DNA of 64,000 bases. Source: Syngnathus acus. Its lineage: Eukaryota; Chordata; Actinopteri; Syngnathiformes; Syngnathidae. Shown piece after piece: positions 1 through 10,643 of this stretch. The position numbers were made by a program, and so were the translations under genes. Location: assembly GCF_901709675.1 (NCBI RefSeq), contig NC_051098.1:981500-1045499 (forward strand), written 5' to 3'. The stretch's first letter is position 1. Each line of letters starts with the position of its first letter. Below the pieces are notes generated by a model. That model was not told the DNA's origin and did not search any database. It was given only the letters and a program-made list of their open reading frames with translations.

Positions 1-249
1 ATTGTTTATTTACTTATTCAGGGGTATCTATTATATCTACTGCATATGTGTTCCCCTTGTTTATTTCAGTTGCTGTGGTAATCTACACTCCTGGAGACTC
101 CAGAAGAATCAGAATCAGAATCAGCTTTATTGGCCAAGTTTGTGCACGTCAAACAAGGAATTTGACTCTGGTTGATCTCAGCCTCGGTACAACATTTAAG
201 TGACAAACAACCTTCAGGTGAGGAACAACATTTAAGTGGCGAGAACAGG

Positions 250-2190
250 ATATAATTGGCCAGTGATGTCTCTGAGACGCTATGAGTGGTGTGAGTTCAT
301 CAGAGCGACAGCCTGGGGAAAGAAGCTGTGTCTGTGTCTGCTGGTTTTGGCGTACAGCGCTCTGTAACGCCGTCTGGAGGGGAGCAGTTCGAACAGACTG
401 TGACCTGGGTGAGAAGGGGTCTGCAGAGATGTTGCTTGCACGTTTCCTGGTCCTGGACAGGTACAAGTCTTGGATAGATGGGAGGTTGATCCCGATTATC
501 TTTTCCGCAGTCCTGATTGTCTGTTGCAGTCTGTGCTTGTCTTGTTTGGTGGCTGATCCAAATCAGACAGTGATGGAGGTGCAGACTGGATGATGGCAGT
601 GTAGAAGGTCTTCAGCAGCTCCTGTGGCAGGTTGAACTTCCTGAGCTGTCTCAGAAATTAGAGCCTCTGCTGGGCCTTCTTCCAGACAGAGTCTATGATG
701 CCGGTCCATTTCAGGTCCAGAGAGATTGTGGATCCCAGGAACTTGAAGGTGTCTGTGGAGGGAATAGCATTACTGAGGATAGTGAGGGGTGGAAGTGGTG
801 AAGGGTCTCTCCTGAAGTCCACTGTCATCTCCACAGTCTTGAGCGTGTTCAGCTCCAGGTGGTTTTGGCTGCACCAGTGGACCAGCCGCTCCACCTCCTG
901 TCTGTACACAGTCTCGTCAACGTCCCGGATCAGTCCGATGAGAGTGGTGTCGTCCGCATACTTCAGCAGCTTCAGCTGTCGCCTGAGGAGCAATCGTTAG
1001 TGTAGAGAAAAAAGAGCAGTGGGGAGAGGACGCACCCCTGGGGGGTGCCGGTGCTGGTGGTCCGGGTGTCGGACGTGATGGGCCCCAGCCTCACATGCTG
1101 GTCAGGAAGCTGGTGCTCCACTGACAGGTGGAGGCAGGCACCGCGAGCTGGATGAGCTTCTGGTGGAGGACGTCGGGAGCGATGATGTTGAACGCCAAGC
1201 TGAAGTCCACAAACAGGATCCAGGTGTACGTCCCTGGGGTGTCTAGGTGGTGCAGGATGTAGTGCAGTCCCATGTTGACCGCATCATCCATCGACCTGTT
1301 TGCCCGGTAGGCAAACTGCAGGGGGTCGGGCAGGGGGCCCGTGATGTCCTTCAGGTGGCTCAACACTAGCCTCTTAAAAGATTTCATGACCACAGATGTC
1401 AGGGCGACAGGTCTTTAATCATTCAAACCTGTAATGGCGGGCTTCTTGGCCACCTGTACGATGATGACGCTTTTGAAGCACGAGGGCACCTCACATAGCT
1501 CCAGGGAACGGTTGAAGATCCGTGCAAAGGTGGGTGCCAGTTGTTCAGCACAGACTTTGAGGCAGGAGGGGGACACTCCGTCTGGGCCTGGTGCCTTTCT
1601 GACCTTTTGTCTCCGGAACATCTGACAGCTCAGTGGCCTAGTGGTAGAGTGTCCGCCCTGAGACTGGAAGGTTGTGGGTTCAAACCCCGGCCGGGTCATA
1701 CCAAAGACTATAAAAATGGGACCCATTGCCTCCCTGCTTGGCACTCAGCATTAAGGGTTGGAATTTGGGGGTTAGATCACCAACTGATTCCCGAGCGCGG
1801 CACCGCTGCTGCTCACTGCTCCCCTCTCCCCCAGGGGATGGATTAAAATCACACGGGGATGGGTTAAATGCAGAGGACAAATTTCACCACACCCAGGTGT
1901 GTGTGTGACGATCATTGGGACTTTAATCTTTAATCTTTAACCTCCTCCTCGCGGATATGGAGTGCGGGTGCGGCTTCTGAAAGAGACAGAGTAGGTGATA
2001 AGGACGATGGAGGTGTGAACAGGGGGGTTGTGGGGGTAGGTGTGTATGTTGATTGTGATGCAGGAGGTCCTGTTATGTGTGTCGACCGTTCAAACCTGCA
2101 GTAAAACCTATTTAGCCTATTTGCAGGCCTTGGGTTCTTGAAGCCCGTGATGCTCTGCAGGCCTTTCCACACTGTTGAGGGATCAGGATT
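250..2190 (-). pseudogene. LINE reverse transcriptase, broken
   Basis: RT fragments lie in several frames. KAPGPDGVSPSCLKVCAEQL is at about 1500-1620, LQFAYRANRS and FVDFSLAFNIIAP at about 1190-1330, and the catalytic YADDTTLIGLI at about 930-960. A thumb/C-terminal segment is at 658-900, and a DLYLSRTRKRA-like tail near 440-480. Compared with the 23.3 kb copy there are frameshifts between these blocks, and the SINE splits the fingers domain. The protein would have copied its own RNA at the target site; it cannot be made as one chain here. The family is clear; no function should be expected. Confidence 0.8.
1627..1944 (+). mobile_element. tRNA-derived SINE (family V)
   Basis: The head has a pol III A-box-like TGGCCTAGTGGTAGAGTG and a B-box GGTTCAAACCCC. 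These are followed by a body shared with four other loci in this window and a (TTTAATC)n tail ending in GACGATCATTGGGACTTTAA. It sits inside the LINE RT, and the LINE resumes directly after the tail (CTCCTCCTCGCGG matches the paralogous LINE). This is the only copy here with the complete tRNA-like head. Confidence 0.85.
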
Positions 2191-2598
2191 GGCAGATTGG
2201 CAGAGAAGAAAATGATTTTAAAAGCAAAAAAAGTACATTTTCTATGATATGCGGCTTTCTGTTTTTTTTTCTTTTACCTCAGCCTTTCTACATAAAAAGA
2301 GGGAGGCAAGAATTGTAATGTGTATTGTTTCCTGGCTTAATTTGTCACATTCTGTCGTCACCTAGTATCTGAAATGGTGAATAATTGCCACCAAATTTCA
2401 AACGCGTGGTCCCACTCTTGTTCATTTCATCCTTTAAAAATATGAACACGTTCTGCACTATACGTTGGATTTACTTACTATTTATTGGATTTACTGTTAG
2501 CGCCCATGCGCAAAGCCTTTTATCATCTCCACAAAATCAAAAGTATTATTCTGATCGGATTTCAAAATAATTTTACAGCTTTAAGTGGACATAAGGAG

Positions 2599-2806
2599 AA
2601 TGCAGCCATAGGGGGGCACAAGCCAGTGTCTTTCCTGCGCCGGTCCCAAGCCCGGGTAAATGCAGAGGGTTGCATCAGGAAGGGCATCCGGCGTAAAAAA
2701 TTGCCAAAATTTCTCATGATGAGAACCCAGTCTGTTAATTCCATACCATGGAAACAGAGGGTTTGCTGTGGCGGCCCCTGAGGGGAAAAGCCGAAAGGAA
2801 AAGAAG
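2599..2806 (+). mobile_element. Short retroposon (RTE-type 3' end or SINE) with 16-bp TSD
   Basis: A 208-bp insert is flanked by a perfect 16-bp direct repeat, AAGTGGACATAAGGAG, at 2583-2598 and 2807-2822. It ends in an A/G-rich AAAAGAAG tail. The internal text (GGTCCCAAGCCCGG, GGCATCCGGCGTAAAA) is one I associate with widespread RTE-type LINE 3' ends and derived SINEs in fish; that assignment is from memory. It has no coding capacity. Confidence 0.7.
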
Positions 2807-2899
2807 AAGTGGACATAAGGAGGAATGTGCATATGAATTTTAGTGGCAATTTGTAGTTGTTACAGTTCCTTAGGCTGTTCTTTTCAGGTGAACAAATTA

Positions 2900-3389
2900 C
2901 CGTTTTTGTCCATGTATAATGCGCCCCCATGTATAATACGCACCCTAAAAATGGCATGTTGATGCTGGAAAAAAGCCTGTACCCATGTATAATACGCACC
3001 CAAATTTTGACTCCTACTTAAGTCCGTAAACGTAAAATTATTTCAGAAAAAAGATCATCTTTGGGAACAACCGGATGTTATTCTGCCGGTCAGTATCACT
3101 GCGCATGCGCTAGCAAACTGAATAGCGAAGAAATGTTTCGGATTTGTGTAGGGTACATTGTGACACCAAACGAGCAGGTGATCGAGGAAGCGTCTGATAC
3201 GAGAGCATTGTGTTCGTATGGAGCGTGTTTGAAGTGAACAGCAGAGAAGAAAGCGCATCTGTAATGGCGGCCTCCGTATGATATCCGGATAAAAAAAATA
3301 AAAAACATTGTACCCATGTATAATGCGCACCCCAGATTTTAGGACAATAAATTAGTTAAATTTTGCGCATTATACATGGAAAAAAACGG
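2900..3389. mobile_element. TA-flanked DNA transposon 'CCGT' family, copy 1
   Basis: The ends are inverted repeats beginning CCGTTTTTGTCCATGTATAA, with CATTATACATGG and ACGG at the far end. It is flanked by TA on both sides, as in Tc1/mariner or pogo/Tigger superfamilies. The GTATAAT(G/A)CGCACC box recurs inside both ends. No transposase remains. Four more copies lie at 6785, 19091, 48493 and 53386. This copy and the 53386 copy lack the SINE carried by the other three. Confidence 0.85.
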
Positions 3390-3410
3390 TAAATTCAATT
3401 GCAAATCTTC

Positions 3411-3695
3411 CAGGGCAGCACGGTGGGGCACTGGTTAGCACGTCCGCCTCACGGTTCAGGGAAGTGGGTTCGATTCACGTCCGGCCCTCCCTGTGTGGAG
3501 TTTGCAGTTTCCCCGTGCCTGTGTAGGTTTCCCCTGAGAACTCCTATATCCCCAAATCATGCTTTGTTAGGCCAATTGAGCACTCCAAATTGCCCATAGG
3601 TGTGGGTGCATTTGCGGATGTGTGCCCTACGATTGGGTGGCAACCAGTTCAGAGTGTCCCCCCGCCTGCTGCAAGATGACTTAGCTGTGATTATA
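3411..3695 (+). mobile_element. tRNA-derived SINE (family R), 3'-truncated
   Basis: Starts GGGCAGCACGGTGGGGCACT. It has an A-box-like TGGTTAGCACGTCCGCC and a B-box GGTTCGATTC. The body matches the SINE at 10644, but the terminal ATGG tail is missing. Confidence 0.8.
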
Positions 3696-5294
3696 GTAAT
3701 AGTAGCATACATAACTCCTTGAGGGATTTCCCATGGAAGGTTGTGTTTACCCTATGCTATTTCTGTACACTGTCAGATAAACAAAGTTTGCCCTGTCACT
3801 CCCTTTCGTTGCAATTTCTCAAGTCTCTCGGCTCTCCATCTTTTATTCCCCATTCCACATGGAGTCTTAAGGGTTATGAGAAGAATTAGGAAGGAGGGCT
3901 TGGAAATAAATTTAATGAGTTTGAGAAAGTGAAATCATTTCTGAATATGTTTGAAATATTTCATATTTACTATTTAGACTTGCTTCATAGAGTTCCGCAT
4001 CCAATCGCGTTTCAGAACATACAATATCATAAATGGACTAAAACACAGCAAAGAGTGTCACAAAACTCAGAATACCAAAACAAGCCAAAAACATCAACTT
4101 TCTGTAGCTGAAGCACCAACATAGAAGATGCTGTAGACTAGAAATGTGTCCTATTACAACAACATTTTTGTATGTGATGGTAGGTCAATTAATCTCAAAA
4201 TTATACTACATGGGTCGCGCCCCACTGACATGTTTCGCCGCCATCTTGGATCCCAGAAGAGGACGAATATCGCGACTTAGAAAAATTGCTGGATCCATGA
4301 CTACAGTATGTGTGGCACCGTAGTGTGTGTGCTTCAAAATGCATGCCCTTTGTATTTAGGTCATTGCGTTCTATTGGGTCACCAGTAGATGGCACTAAAT
4401 AATACACAAGACAAGACTTCAGTGTTGGGCCATAAAGACAGGGTATGAAGACCGACCCCAAACTCCTTAGATGACAAGACTTCTCCACACTCCGGCCCCG
4501 CAGCAACAGATAACAACAAGCGAGCAAAAAGAAAGGGGTACGTATGTAATATTTTTTTTAATTCATTGTCATGACAATTGTGGTTGTATTAGATGTTCCG
4601 TATTTTGATACAATTACATATTCTGAGTTGTTGGTAAACAATAACTATGGACATTTGGACAGTTGGTAATGTAATATTCACAGTAAACACCAGATGGCAG
4701 TAATTTACGTTAGACCCAGTCCCAGCTGAAATCCCTTGGCTAATCAGAAGACAATGTTTAACATCCAGTAGCACAAATTAAAAATAGTGGCAGTCTCCAG
4801 CAGTTAAGTTGCCCATCCTTGATATAATTATTAATAATTACTACTTATTATGAGTACAATTGCATGGATGGTTATTCAACACACTTTTGCCCAAGGTAAT
4901 ATGAATCCTTCAAAGAAGAAATAAATCAAAACATTATTAAAATAGTCACTTTGGTTTTGACAATGCAGAGTGCACACACATACACAAACATGCACAAAAT
5001 TGGACTTGCATGTCTTGGACACTCAGATGAAGAGAGGGTTGGAACTATCAACCAATCACCATCTGGTGGCTTGTTGGCTCAGAATGTGGTGTAAGTGCAA
5101 CCTGTGAGGCCTAAAAGGATTGGCTTCACTGGGAAGGTCTGAGAGAATCCTCTTTCAGAAGGACCATCAATTCACACTTATGATAAACCAGAGAAGGGAG
5201 TTCCAAGCCTTCACCTGTTGCTGTAGCCGTAATGTGGTGGGTCCCTGTGGGGGCAGCAATCCCCAGACCAATTGTTGATACCCGGGGTGTGGGA
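3696..5294. other. No recognised gene
   Basis: AT-rich sequence without a convincing reading frame. A patch near 4200-4540 (ATGGGTCGCGCCCCACTGAC, CGCCGCCATCTTGG) looks like an element end but has no partner that I can see here. Confidence 0.5.
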
Positions 5295-5774
5295 TGCCGT
5301 AGATCAGGGGTGTCAGACTCATTTTTCTTCGCGGGCCGCATCATAGTCATAGTTTCTTTCAGAGAGCCTATATGACTGTCAACCCAAATAAATGTATGAA
5401 CACATCATAATATATACAGTATAAGCTACAAAACAAAATGACAAATAACTCGTTTTCAAATCAGACTAGTAAAACCTGGTAAAAAAATATTTTTAAAAAT
5501 GAAGACAATTACCGTATTGGCCCGGATAGTATAAGACGACCCCGATTATAAGACGACCCCCTCTTTTTCAAGACTCAAGTTTGAAATAAGACTTTTTGAA
5601 CAAAAATGTAATTTTTCTACAGAAAATAATTACATCTGAAACAAATGATTATAACAATATATTCGAGAGAAAAAGCATGTTATTTTGCCTCATTCAAATC
5701 ATGCAAAAACTGTCTATCACATACCTGAACATTTAAACATGTAAACTAAAGTGCAATCACATTTGTAAATGAAT

Positions 5775-5914
5775 GTGTCAGGACTCATTTCAGTTTCTGT
5801 TGTTGGTTTTGTTAGTAAGTTACGTCAGTCTGCCGAGTCTGTTCGTTTGTGTTCTCCAATAAACCTTGATCCAAGCTGCATTTGGTCGCCCTGTTCCATT
5901 CCGATCCGTGACAG
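5775..5914 (+). mobile_element. LTR fragment (Gypsy-like), internally deleted
   Basis: Begins TGTCA and ends CCGTGACA. It shares the CAATAAACCTTGATCCAAG and GCATTTGGTCGCCCTG segment (polyadenylation signal plus U5-like end) with the solo LTR at 22925. The normal LTR length in this window is 370 bp, so about 230 bp are missing. Confidence 0.7.
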
Positions 5915-6710
5915 AATGATCCGACCATCAGAGCGACCAGCGCTTGGACCTTCCTCCATCAGCTCCCGCTGCGACGCCCGATCCACGTCCGTCGTCCGAG
6001 CATGTTCCAGCGCCATGGGCTTCGCAGCCGCCATCGGTCTTCGCTCCCGCGACGCCGGACCCTCGGCCGCCATCGGAGTGCTTCAGGCGCCAGCGGCTTC
6101 GCGGCCGCGATCGGACTTCGCTCCCGCAACGCCGGACCCTCGGCCGCCATCGGAGTGCCTCCCGGCGCCATCAGACTCGCGGCCGCCATCGGGCTCCACC
6201 CCAGCGTTGCAGGACCCTCGGGCGTCGCCAGATTTCAAGCCAGCTGCGCCGGACCCGCGATCGTCCCTGGCCCCACTCCCACTGCTGCGTGGTGGCTCTT
6301 ACTGCTGCTACAGCTCCGCCTTCCAAATGCCGCTGATCGCGGTCCGGACTTTCAAATGCCGCCGATTGCGGCGCTGACTTTCGTATGCCGCCAATTGCGG
6401 TTCTGTTGCCCCGAGTTGCCGCCGATTGCGGTTCTGTTTCCCCGAATTGCCGCCGATTGCGGTTCAGTGTCCCCGAGTTTCCACCGATTGCGGTTCTGTC
6501 CCCGAATAGCCGCCGATTGCGGTTCTGTCCCAGAATAGCCGCCGATTGTGGTTCTGTTTCCCCGAGTTGCCGCCGATTGCGGTTCTGTTTCCCCGAGTTG
6601 CCGCCGATTGCGGTTCTGTTTCCCCGAGTTGCCACCGAGAGCGGTTGTTTCCCCAGTCGCCGCCGAGCGCGGTTCAAACTTTGTCACAGACCAGTGGGGT
6701 CATCTGGACT
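5915..6710 (+). other. GC-rich leader/gag-like region downstream of the LTR
   Basis: Directly follows the LTR fragment. It is GC-rich and stays open in several frames at once, including a 202-codon stretch rich in Pro, Arg and Ser. Degenerate repeats (CGGCCGCCATCGG, CTTCGCTCCCGC) give low-complexity peptides. By position it could be the leader or gag start of the LTR element, but I see no gag motif, so it is left unassigned. Confidence 0.4.
6355..6660. repeat. Minisatellite, 28-31 bp unit
   Basis: About nine tandem units built on CCGCCGATTGCGGTTCTGTT followed by TCCCCGAGTTG, with 28- and 31-bp length variants. The core CCGCCGATTGCGG is partly self-complementary. It lies in the GC-rich region after the LTR fragment. 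Confidence 0.85.
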
Positions 6711-6918
6711 GGTGCGCACACGAAGCAAACCGCGATCCGACAAACGGAACAACAGTGGGCAGTATTAACAATGAAATATATATACCGTTTTTTTCCATGT
6801 ATAATGCGCCCCCATGTATAATACGCACCCTAAAAATGGCATGTCAATGCTGGAAAAAAGCCTGTACCCATGTATAATACGCACCCAAATTCTGAGGGTT
6901 TTTTTTTTTTTTTTTTTT

Positions 6919-7150
6919 TTAAGTCCCAATGATCGTCACACACGCATCTGGGTGTGGTGAAATTTGTCCTCTGCATTTGACCCATCCCCGTGTGATTTTG
7001 ATCCATCCCCTGGGGGAGAGGGGAGCAGTGAGCAGCAGCGGCGCCGCGCTCGGGAATCATTTGGTGATCTAACCCCCCAATTCCAACCCTTAATGCTGAG
7101 TGCCAAGCAGGGAGGCAATGGGTCCCATTTTTATAGTCTTTGGTATGGTC
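6919..7150 (-). mobile_element. SINE family V, head missing
   Basis: Reverse-strand match to the SINE body at 1680-1940. It ends at GACTATAAA without the tRNA-like head. It sits at the same place in the host transposon as the SINE copies at 19613 and 49185. Confidence 0.8.
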
Positions 7151-7699
7151 TTAACTAGGCTGGATGTATTTTTTTTGTTGGCGTTGATTTCTCCGACTGC
7201 CCATAAAGGCACCACCGCGATCAGTTAGGTTAAAATGAAAAGAGAGGAAAGTGACGTGCGGACATGTGAAAAAGGCGGCTCTGTATGGGAGAGAAGTTGA
7301 AGAGGAATAAAAACACCCTTGGAAACCAAAACTTGCCCCTCGTCGTGACTCGGAGCCGCAACAAATGTTTCGGATTTGTGTAGGGTACATTGTGACAGCA
7401 AACGCGCAGGTGATCGAGCAAGCGTCTGATACGAGAGCACTGCGTTCGTATGGAGCGTGTTTGAAGTGAACAGCAGAGACGAAAGGAACAAGGCAAAGTG
7501 TTGTGAAATAAAATATTACCTGTAATACGTATTTTGTTATTTGCTGATTGTATGTATTAAACTATCACATTCATTGTCAGTCAAGAAGAGAAGAGGACTA
7601 TTCGCATCGGATCCATAGTGCGCATAGTGCGCCTCCGTATGACGTCCAGTCCGCGATGGAGATTAAAAAACAAACAATATTTGACAATAACACAGGTTT

Positions 7700-7882
7700 C
7701 TGTTCCTGTCTTTGGTAATGTCCCCCTGTCTTTTTGTTCCACGTCTTTGTCGGTCAGTCCTGTTATTGGTTTTGTTAGAGAGTTATGTTAGTTTACCAAG
7801 TCTGTGTTTTGAGTTCCTCCAATGAACCCTGGTTCAAGCTGCACTTGGTCGCCCTCTTCCTTTCCACACTCCATCCGTGACA
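7700..7882 (+). mobile_element. LTR 3' fragment (Gypsy-like)
   Basis: Matches the last ~170 bp of the 22925 solo LTR (TTCAAGCTGCACTTGGTCGC, then CATCCGTGACA). It is inserted in the TA element and has no matching left LTR end. Confidence 0.65.
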
Positions 7883-8317
7883 AGATTTTCTTCAAAAATT
7901 GTTGTACCATGATTTTCTTCAAAAAAAAAAAATTTAAAAAAAAATAAAAATTTAAAAAAATTGTACCCATGTATAATGCGCACCCCGGATTTTAGGACAA
8001 TAAATTAGTTAAATTTTGCGCATTATACATGGAAAGAAACGGTACTCACTTTGTGTCAAAGATGCACACGATCACAGCAACATACTCAGTCGATACCAGC
8101 AACATTTAACTTACCGCTGCGCACAAGTGAAAATGGGTATAATGTCTAGACCCTGAATATAAGACGACCCCCACTTTTTCAGTCTTAATTCAATGCAAAA
8201 AAACATCGTCTTATATTCGGGCCAATACGGCAATTTGATGCACAATTTGTCTTCGCGGGCCACATAAAAATATGTGTATCTGGCCCCTGGGCCTTGAGTT
8301 TGACACCTGTGCCGTAG

Positions 8318-9199
8318 CTAGCTAGCTAGCTTTAGCTGGTTGGGAGGAGGTAGTCCGAACCTCCATACTTAAGTTGCTAACCCTGCAACCTGAAGTGGAT
8401 TCAAATGGATGGATGAATAGATGATTGTTACTTTTCAGGCTGGTCTTCATGCGCCTTCAGTCATTACTCCATCTACAATTAAATGTGTGAAAATGAGCAT
8501 TAAATAAAGCATAGCCAAAAACTATAACTATTTTGGGGGAAAATATATGTAAAAGATCATTTTGTGAATCTGTTGTATATTATAACACTATAAAAGTGTT
8601 GTGAAATGGACATTTCTCCTTATAAACAAAGTATATTACTTAAGTATTTACAGGCTTTGTTAAATAATTACTAATTTTTGGATCTCATAAAATGTGGATC
8701 TGAACAAAGGAGTGAATGAAGAACCAGACAGCCGACGTGTGGAAACGGAAGAGAAAAACCCCACGTGGGATATAAAAAGCAACCGGTCCCAAGATAGAGA
8801 TGGTGAGGAAGCAAAGGGGGAGAAAAGACACGACCGTGTTCTTTGCGTATTGGTTGAGTGTCACTGAAGGCTTTTGTAATGGTTTACACAGACCGGTTTT
8901 CCAAGGTCCACATGCTGCCTGTCCATCTGTTTTTCATATTCAGTTTGAGCTTTATATATGATTTTCTGCAACCACGGGGTGAATTATTACTCGAGCGGAA
9001 CAGGAAAAAAAATACACAACACATAAAAATCAAGGCACGACTGAATATTTTCAAAGATTCTCATCCATGCTAGCCCGCATGCTGGCCCCTCTCCTGAAGG
9101 CACAATTGTCATTCATTCACCTATTTGCTTTTTTATATTTGTCATCATGTTGGGCAATAAAGCCTGTCCCTGCAACCTTTGATGAGAGGTGGGGTAACA
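8318..9199. other. No recognised gene
   Basis: AT-rich sequence with a short (AGCT)n run at 8316-8335. At 9160-9199 lies a fragment of a fish repeat (TGATGAGAGGTGGGG) that resumes after the hAT element at 10117. Confidence 0.5.
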
Positions 9200-9207
9200 C
9201 ATTAGAT

Positions 9208-10116
9208 CAGTGGTCCCCAACCTTTTTTGCACCACGGACCGGTTACGTGTCAGAAATATTTTCGCGGACCGGCCTTTATATAAATAAATATATTTATATA
9301 TTTATTATTTAAATATTTATATATATAAATAGGATGAAATAAAATGATACGACTGGCATAAAAACAAATATAAACCACATAAAAATAAAACGTTGAATTA
9401 GTGGGAGCACCGAGCTCTTTTCTCAGAAATGAGCCGTTCCCATCTAGGCGTAATCGGAGACAATGACACCCGAAGTGGTTAAGGTTTGGCTTTAAATGCA
9501 GGATGCTTGGTCTCCATGTGCCGAAGCAGGTTTGAAGGCTTCATTGCCTCGTTAGCTAGCCTTTCGCCACATATGCGGAGTGCACTTGGAGCGTCAGAGT
9601 CACCTGTGGCGATAAATCCATATTTTAAGTAGGACTCCAGAAATGTTCTTTTAAATGCAGCTTTCCTTTTCTTAGAAGTCGTAGCCTCTTCTTCTTCAGT
9701 GTCCTCATTGGACGTTTTTCCCTTTCCGAAGAAGCTTTCCAAACTTCTCTGTTTCTTGCTCATTTTTGCTTGCCTCGTGGGCTTGACTGTGGTGACATGT
9801 CACGTGACCGAGACGAGCGCCCTGTGTCAAGAGTCCTTATTTTTCAGATGCACCGACAGATGTAATTGGGAGAGATTCGCCAAATTTTTTATATTTTTCA
9901 AAATAAATTCTTACTCATTTTTGCTAGTTTTGCGGGCTCGACTGGGGAAACATGTCACGTGACCGGGACGAGCGTCTTAACCTGAATGAATTGATCATCA
10001 ATGAAAAAAAAAAAAAAAAGAATTTTTTTTTTTTTTTTCCTGTGCGGCTCCGCGGCCCGGTACCAAGTGACCCACGGACCGGTACCGGTCCGCGGCCCGG
10101 TGGTTGGGGACCACTG
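9208..10116. mobile_element. hAT transposon, BED-type, internally deleted (copy 1)
   Basis: Terminal inverted repeats CAGTGGTCCCCAACC / GGTTGGGGACCACTG, and a perfect 8-bp duplication CATTAGAT at 9200-9207 and 10117-10124. Subterminal CACGGACCGGT repeats occur at both ends. It encodes only the N-terminal BED-finger part of a transposase on the minus strand. A second copy lies at 35818 in the opposite orientation. Confidence 0.95.
9479..9763 (-). pseudogene. BED zinc-finger N-terminus of a hAT transposase
   Basis: 94 residues. MSKKQRSLESFFGKG leads into an acidic stretch and a KKRK basic patch, then FLESYLKYGFIATGD, then a BED-like finger ending in LLRHMETKHP. The finger normally begins Cys-x2-Cys. 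Here the first Cys is replaced (ALRICGERL), while the paralogue at 36130 keeps CIICGDRL. The domesticated ZBED/SCAND3-type proteins of vertebrates share this layout. The catalytic RNase-H-like part is absent, so this fragment could at most bind DNA, and the lost Cys makes that doubtful. Confidence 0.8.
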
Positions 10117-10124
10117 CATTAGAT

Positions 10125-10643
10125 CACCAGTCAATTGAAGGACTGAGTGATCGGGATATTGTAAAATTTCTCAGTGATAATATGAACCACTGCTGCACAA
10201 TTGTATTATTGTTGAACAATACTAATATAACAGTTGAGAATTAATTTCAAAAGCCAAGGTAATGCTAAACAAATTCAACCAAGTTACACAGGTAATACAA
10301 TGATGAACAAAGTTTAGAAATTATTTTTATATCACAAAAACTTGGAATTTTAATGAGTGTGTTTCATACCAACTGTAAAATGAAGTCAGAGAAGCATTTT
10401 GCATGTCAAGAATCTTGACCCTGTAATTTACTTTTTCATCCGTAGAATTAATAGTTTAATCTCAAATGTGTTTAGCTGTTTTGACGTGTGGATCAGTACA
10501 AATAGTTTCAGAAAGAATAACACATTGATTTTTAAGTGCACAATGGCACATACTAGAAAAAGAATTTAGCTATTGAACAATACAAGGTATTGTAATGTGT
10601 CGTGAGGTCCAAATATTGAATTACACCCAGTGGTTCTAAACTA
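10125..10643. other. No recognised gene
   Basis: AT-rich; nothing identifiable apart from the resumption of the repeat interrupted by the hAT element. Confidence 0.5.

Larger units (their letters stand above)
105..2206 (-). mobile_element. 5'-truncated LINE, CR1/L2-Rex1 group (copy A1)
   Basis: Non-LTR retrotransposon read on the minus strand. Its 3' end lies at the left, where the (GATTCT)n-type tail is seen on the plus strand as repeated AGAATC. It is closely similar along its length to the element at 23.3-25.7 kb, which fixes its orientation and shows that the 5' part, including the endonuclease, is missing. A SINE has inserted inside it. The clade (L2/Maui versus Rex1) is inferred from RT motifs only. 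Confidence 0.85.
6785..8042. mobile_element. TA-flanked 'CCGT' family transposon, copy 2 (SINE-carrying)
   Basis: Has the same inverted ends as copy 1 with TA on each side. It carries a minus-strand SINE near the left end and a 167-bp LTR-like piece on the right. The middle segment (TTGGCGTTGATTTCTCCGAC to CAAACGCGCAGGTG) is shared with copy 4 but only partly with copies 1 and 5, so the family is modular. Confidence 0.85.
5512..8230. mobile_element. TA-type transposon 'CCGTATTGGCCC' family, split by insertions
   Basis: The left end CCGTATTGGCCCGG with TATAAGACGACCCC repeats is mirrored on the right by GTCTTATATTCGGGCCAATA. The left flank is TA; the right flank has drifted. About 450 bp of the element remain around inserted LTR pieces and a second TA element. 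The fragment at 51434 shows the unsplit sequence across the insertion point (TTGTAAATGAATG). It is probably pogo/Tigger-like; no transposase is seen. Confidence 0.75.
5303..8309. mobile_element. hAT-type MITE, outer shell of a nested cluster
   Basis: The left end ATCAGGGGTGTCAGACTCA and right end GAGTTTGACACCTG are inverted. The perfect 8-bp duplication TGCCGTAG lies at 5295-5302 and 8310-8317. Only about 290 bp are the MITE itself (5303-5511 and 8231-8309); the rest is inserted DNA. A partial reverse copy lies at 15143-15413. The 8-bp duplication and the GGGTGTCA end point to hAT. Confidence 0.85.

Noticed and set aside
1627-1700. tRNA gene suggested by A- and B-box-like sequence
   Set aside because: It continues into a long body and tail shared by other copies, and the cloverleaf stems do not close. 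It is a SINE head.
6355-6660. CRISPR-like spacing of a 28-31 bp repeat
   Set aside because: Units are directly abutting and degenerate with no unique spacers, in a vertebrate repeat context. It is a minisatellite.
8858-9312. Possible 3' exon with AATAAA near 9160
   Set aside because: The AATAAA lies in what looks like a dispersed repeat interrupted by the hAT element, and the frame shows no conserved feature.
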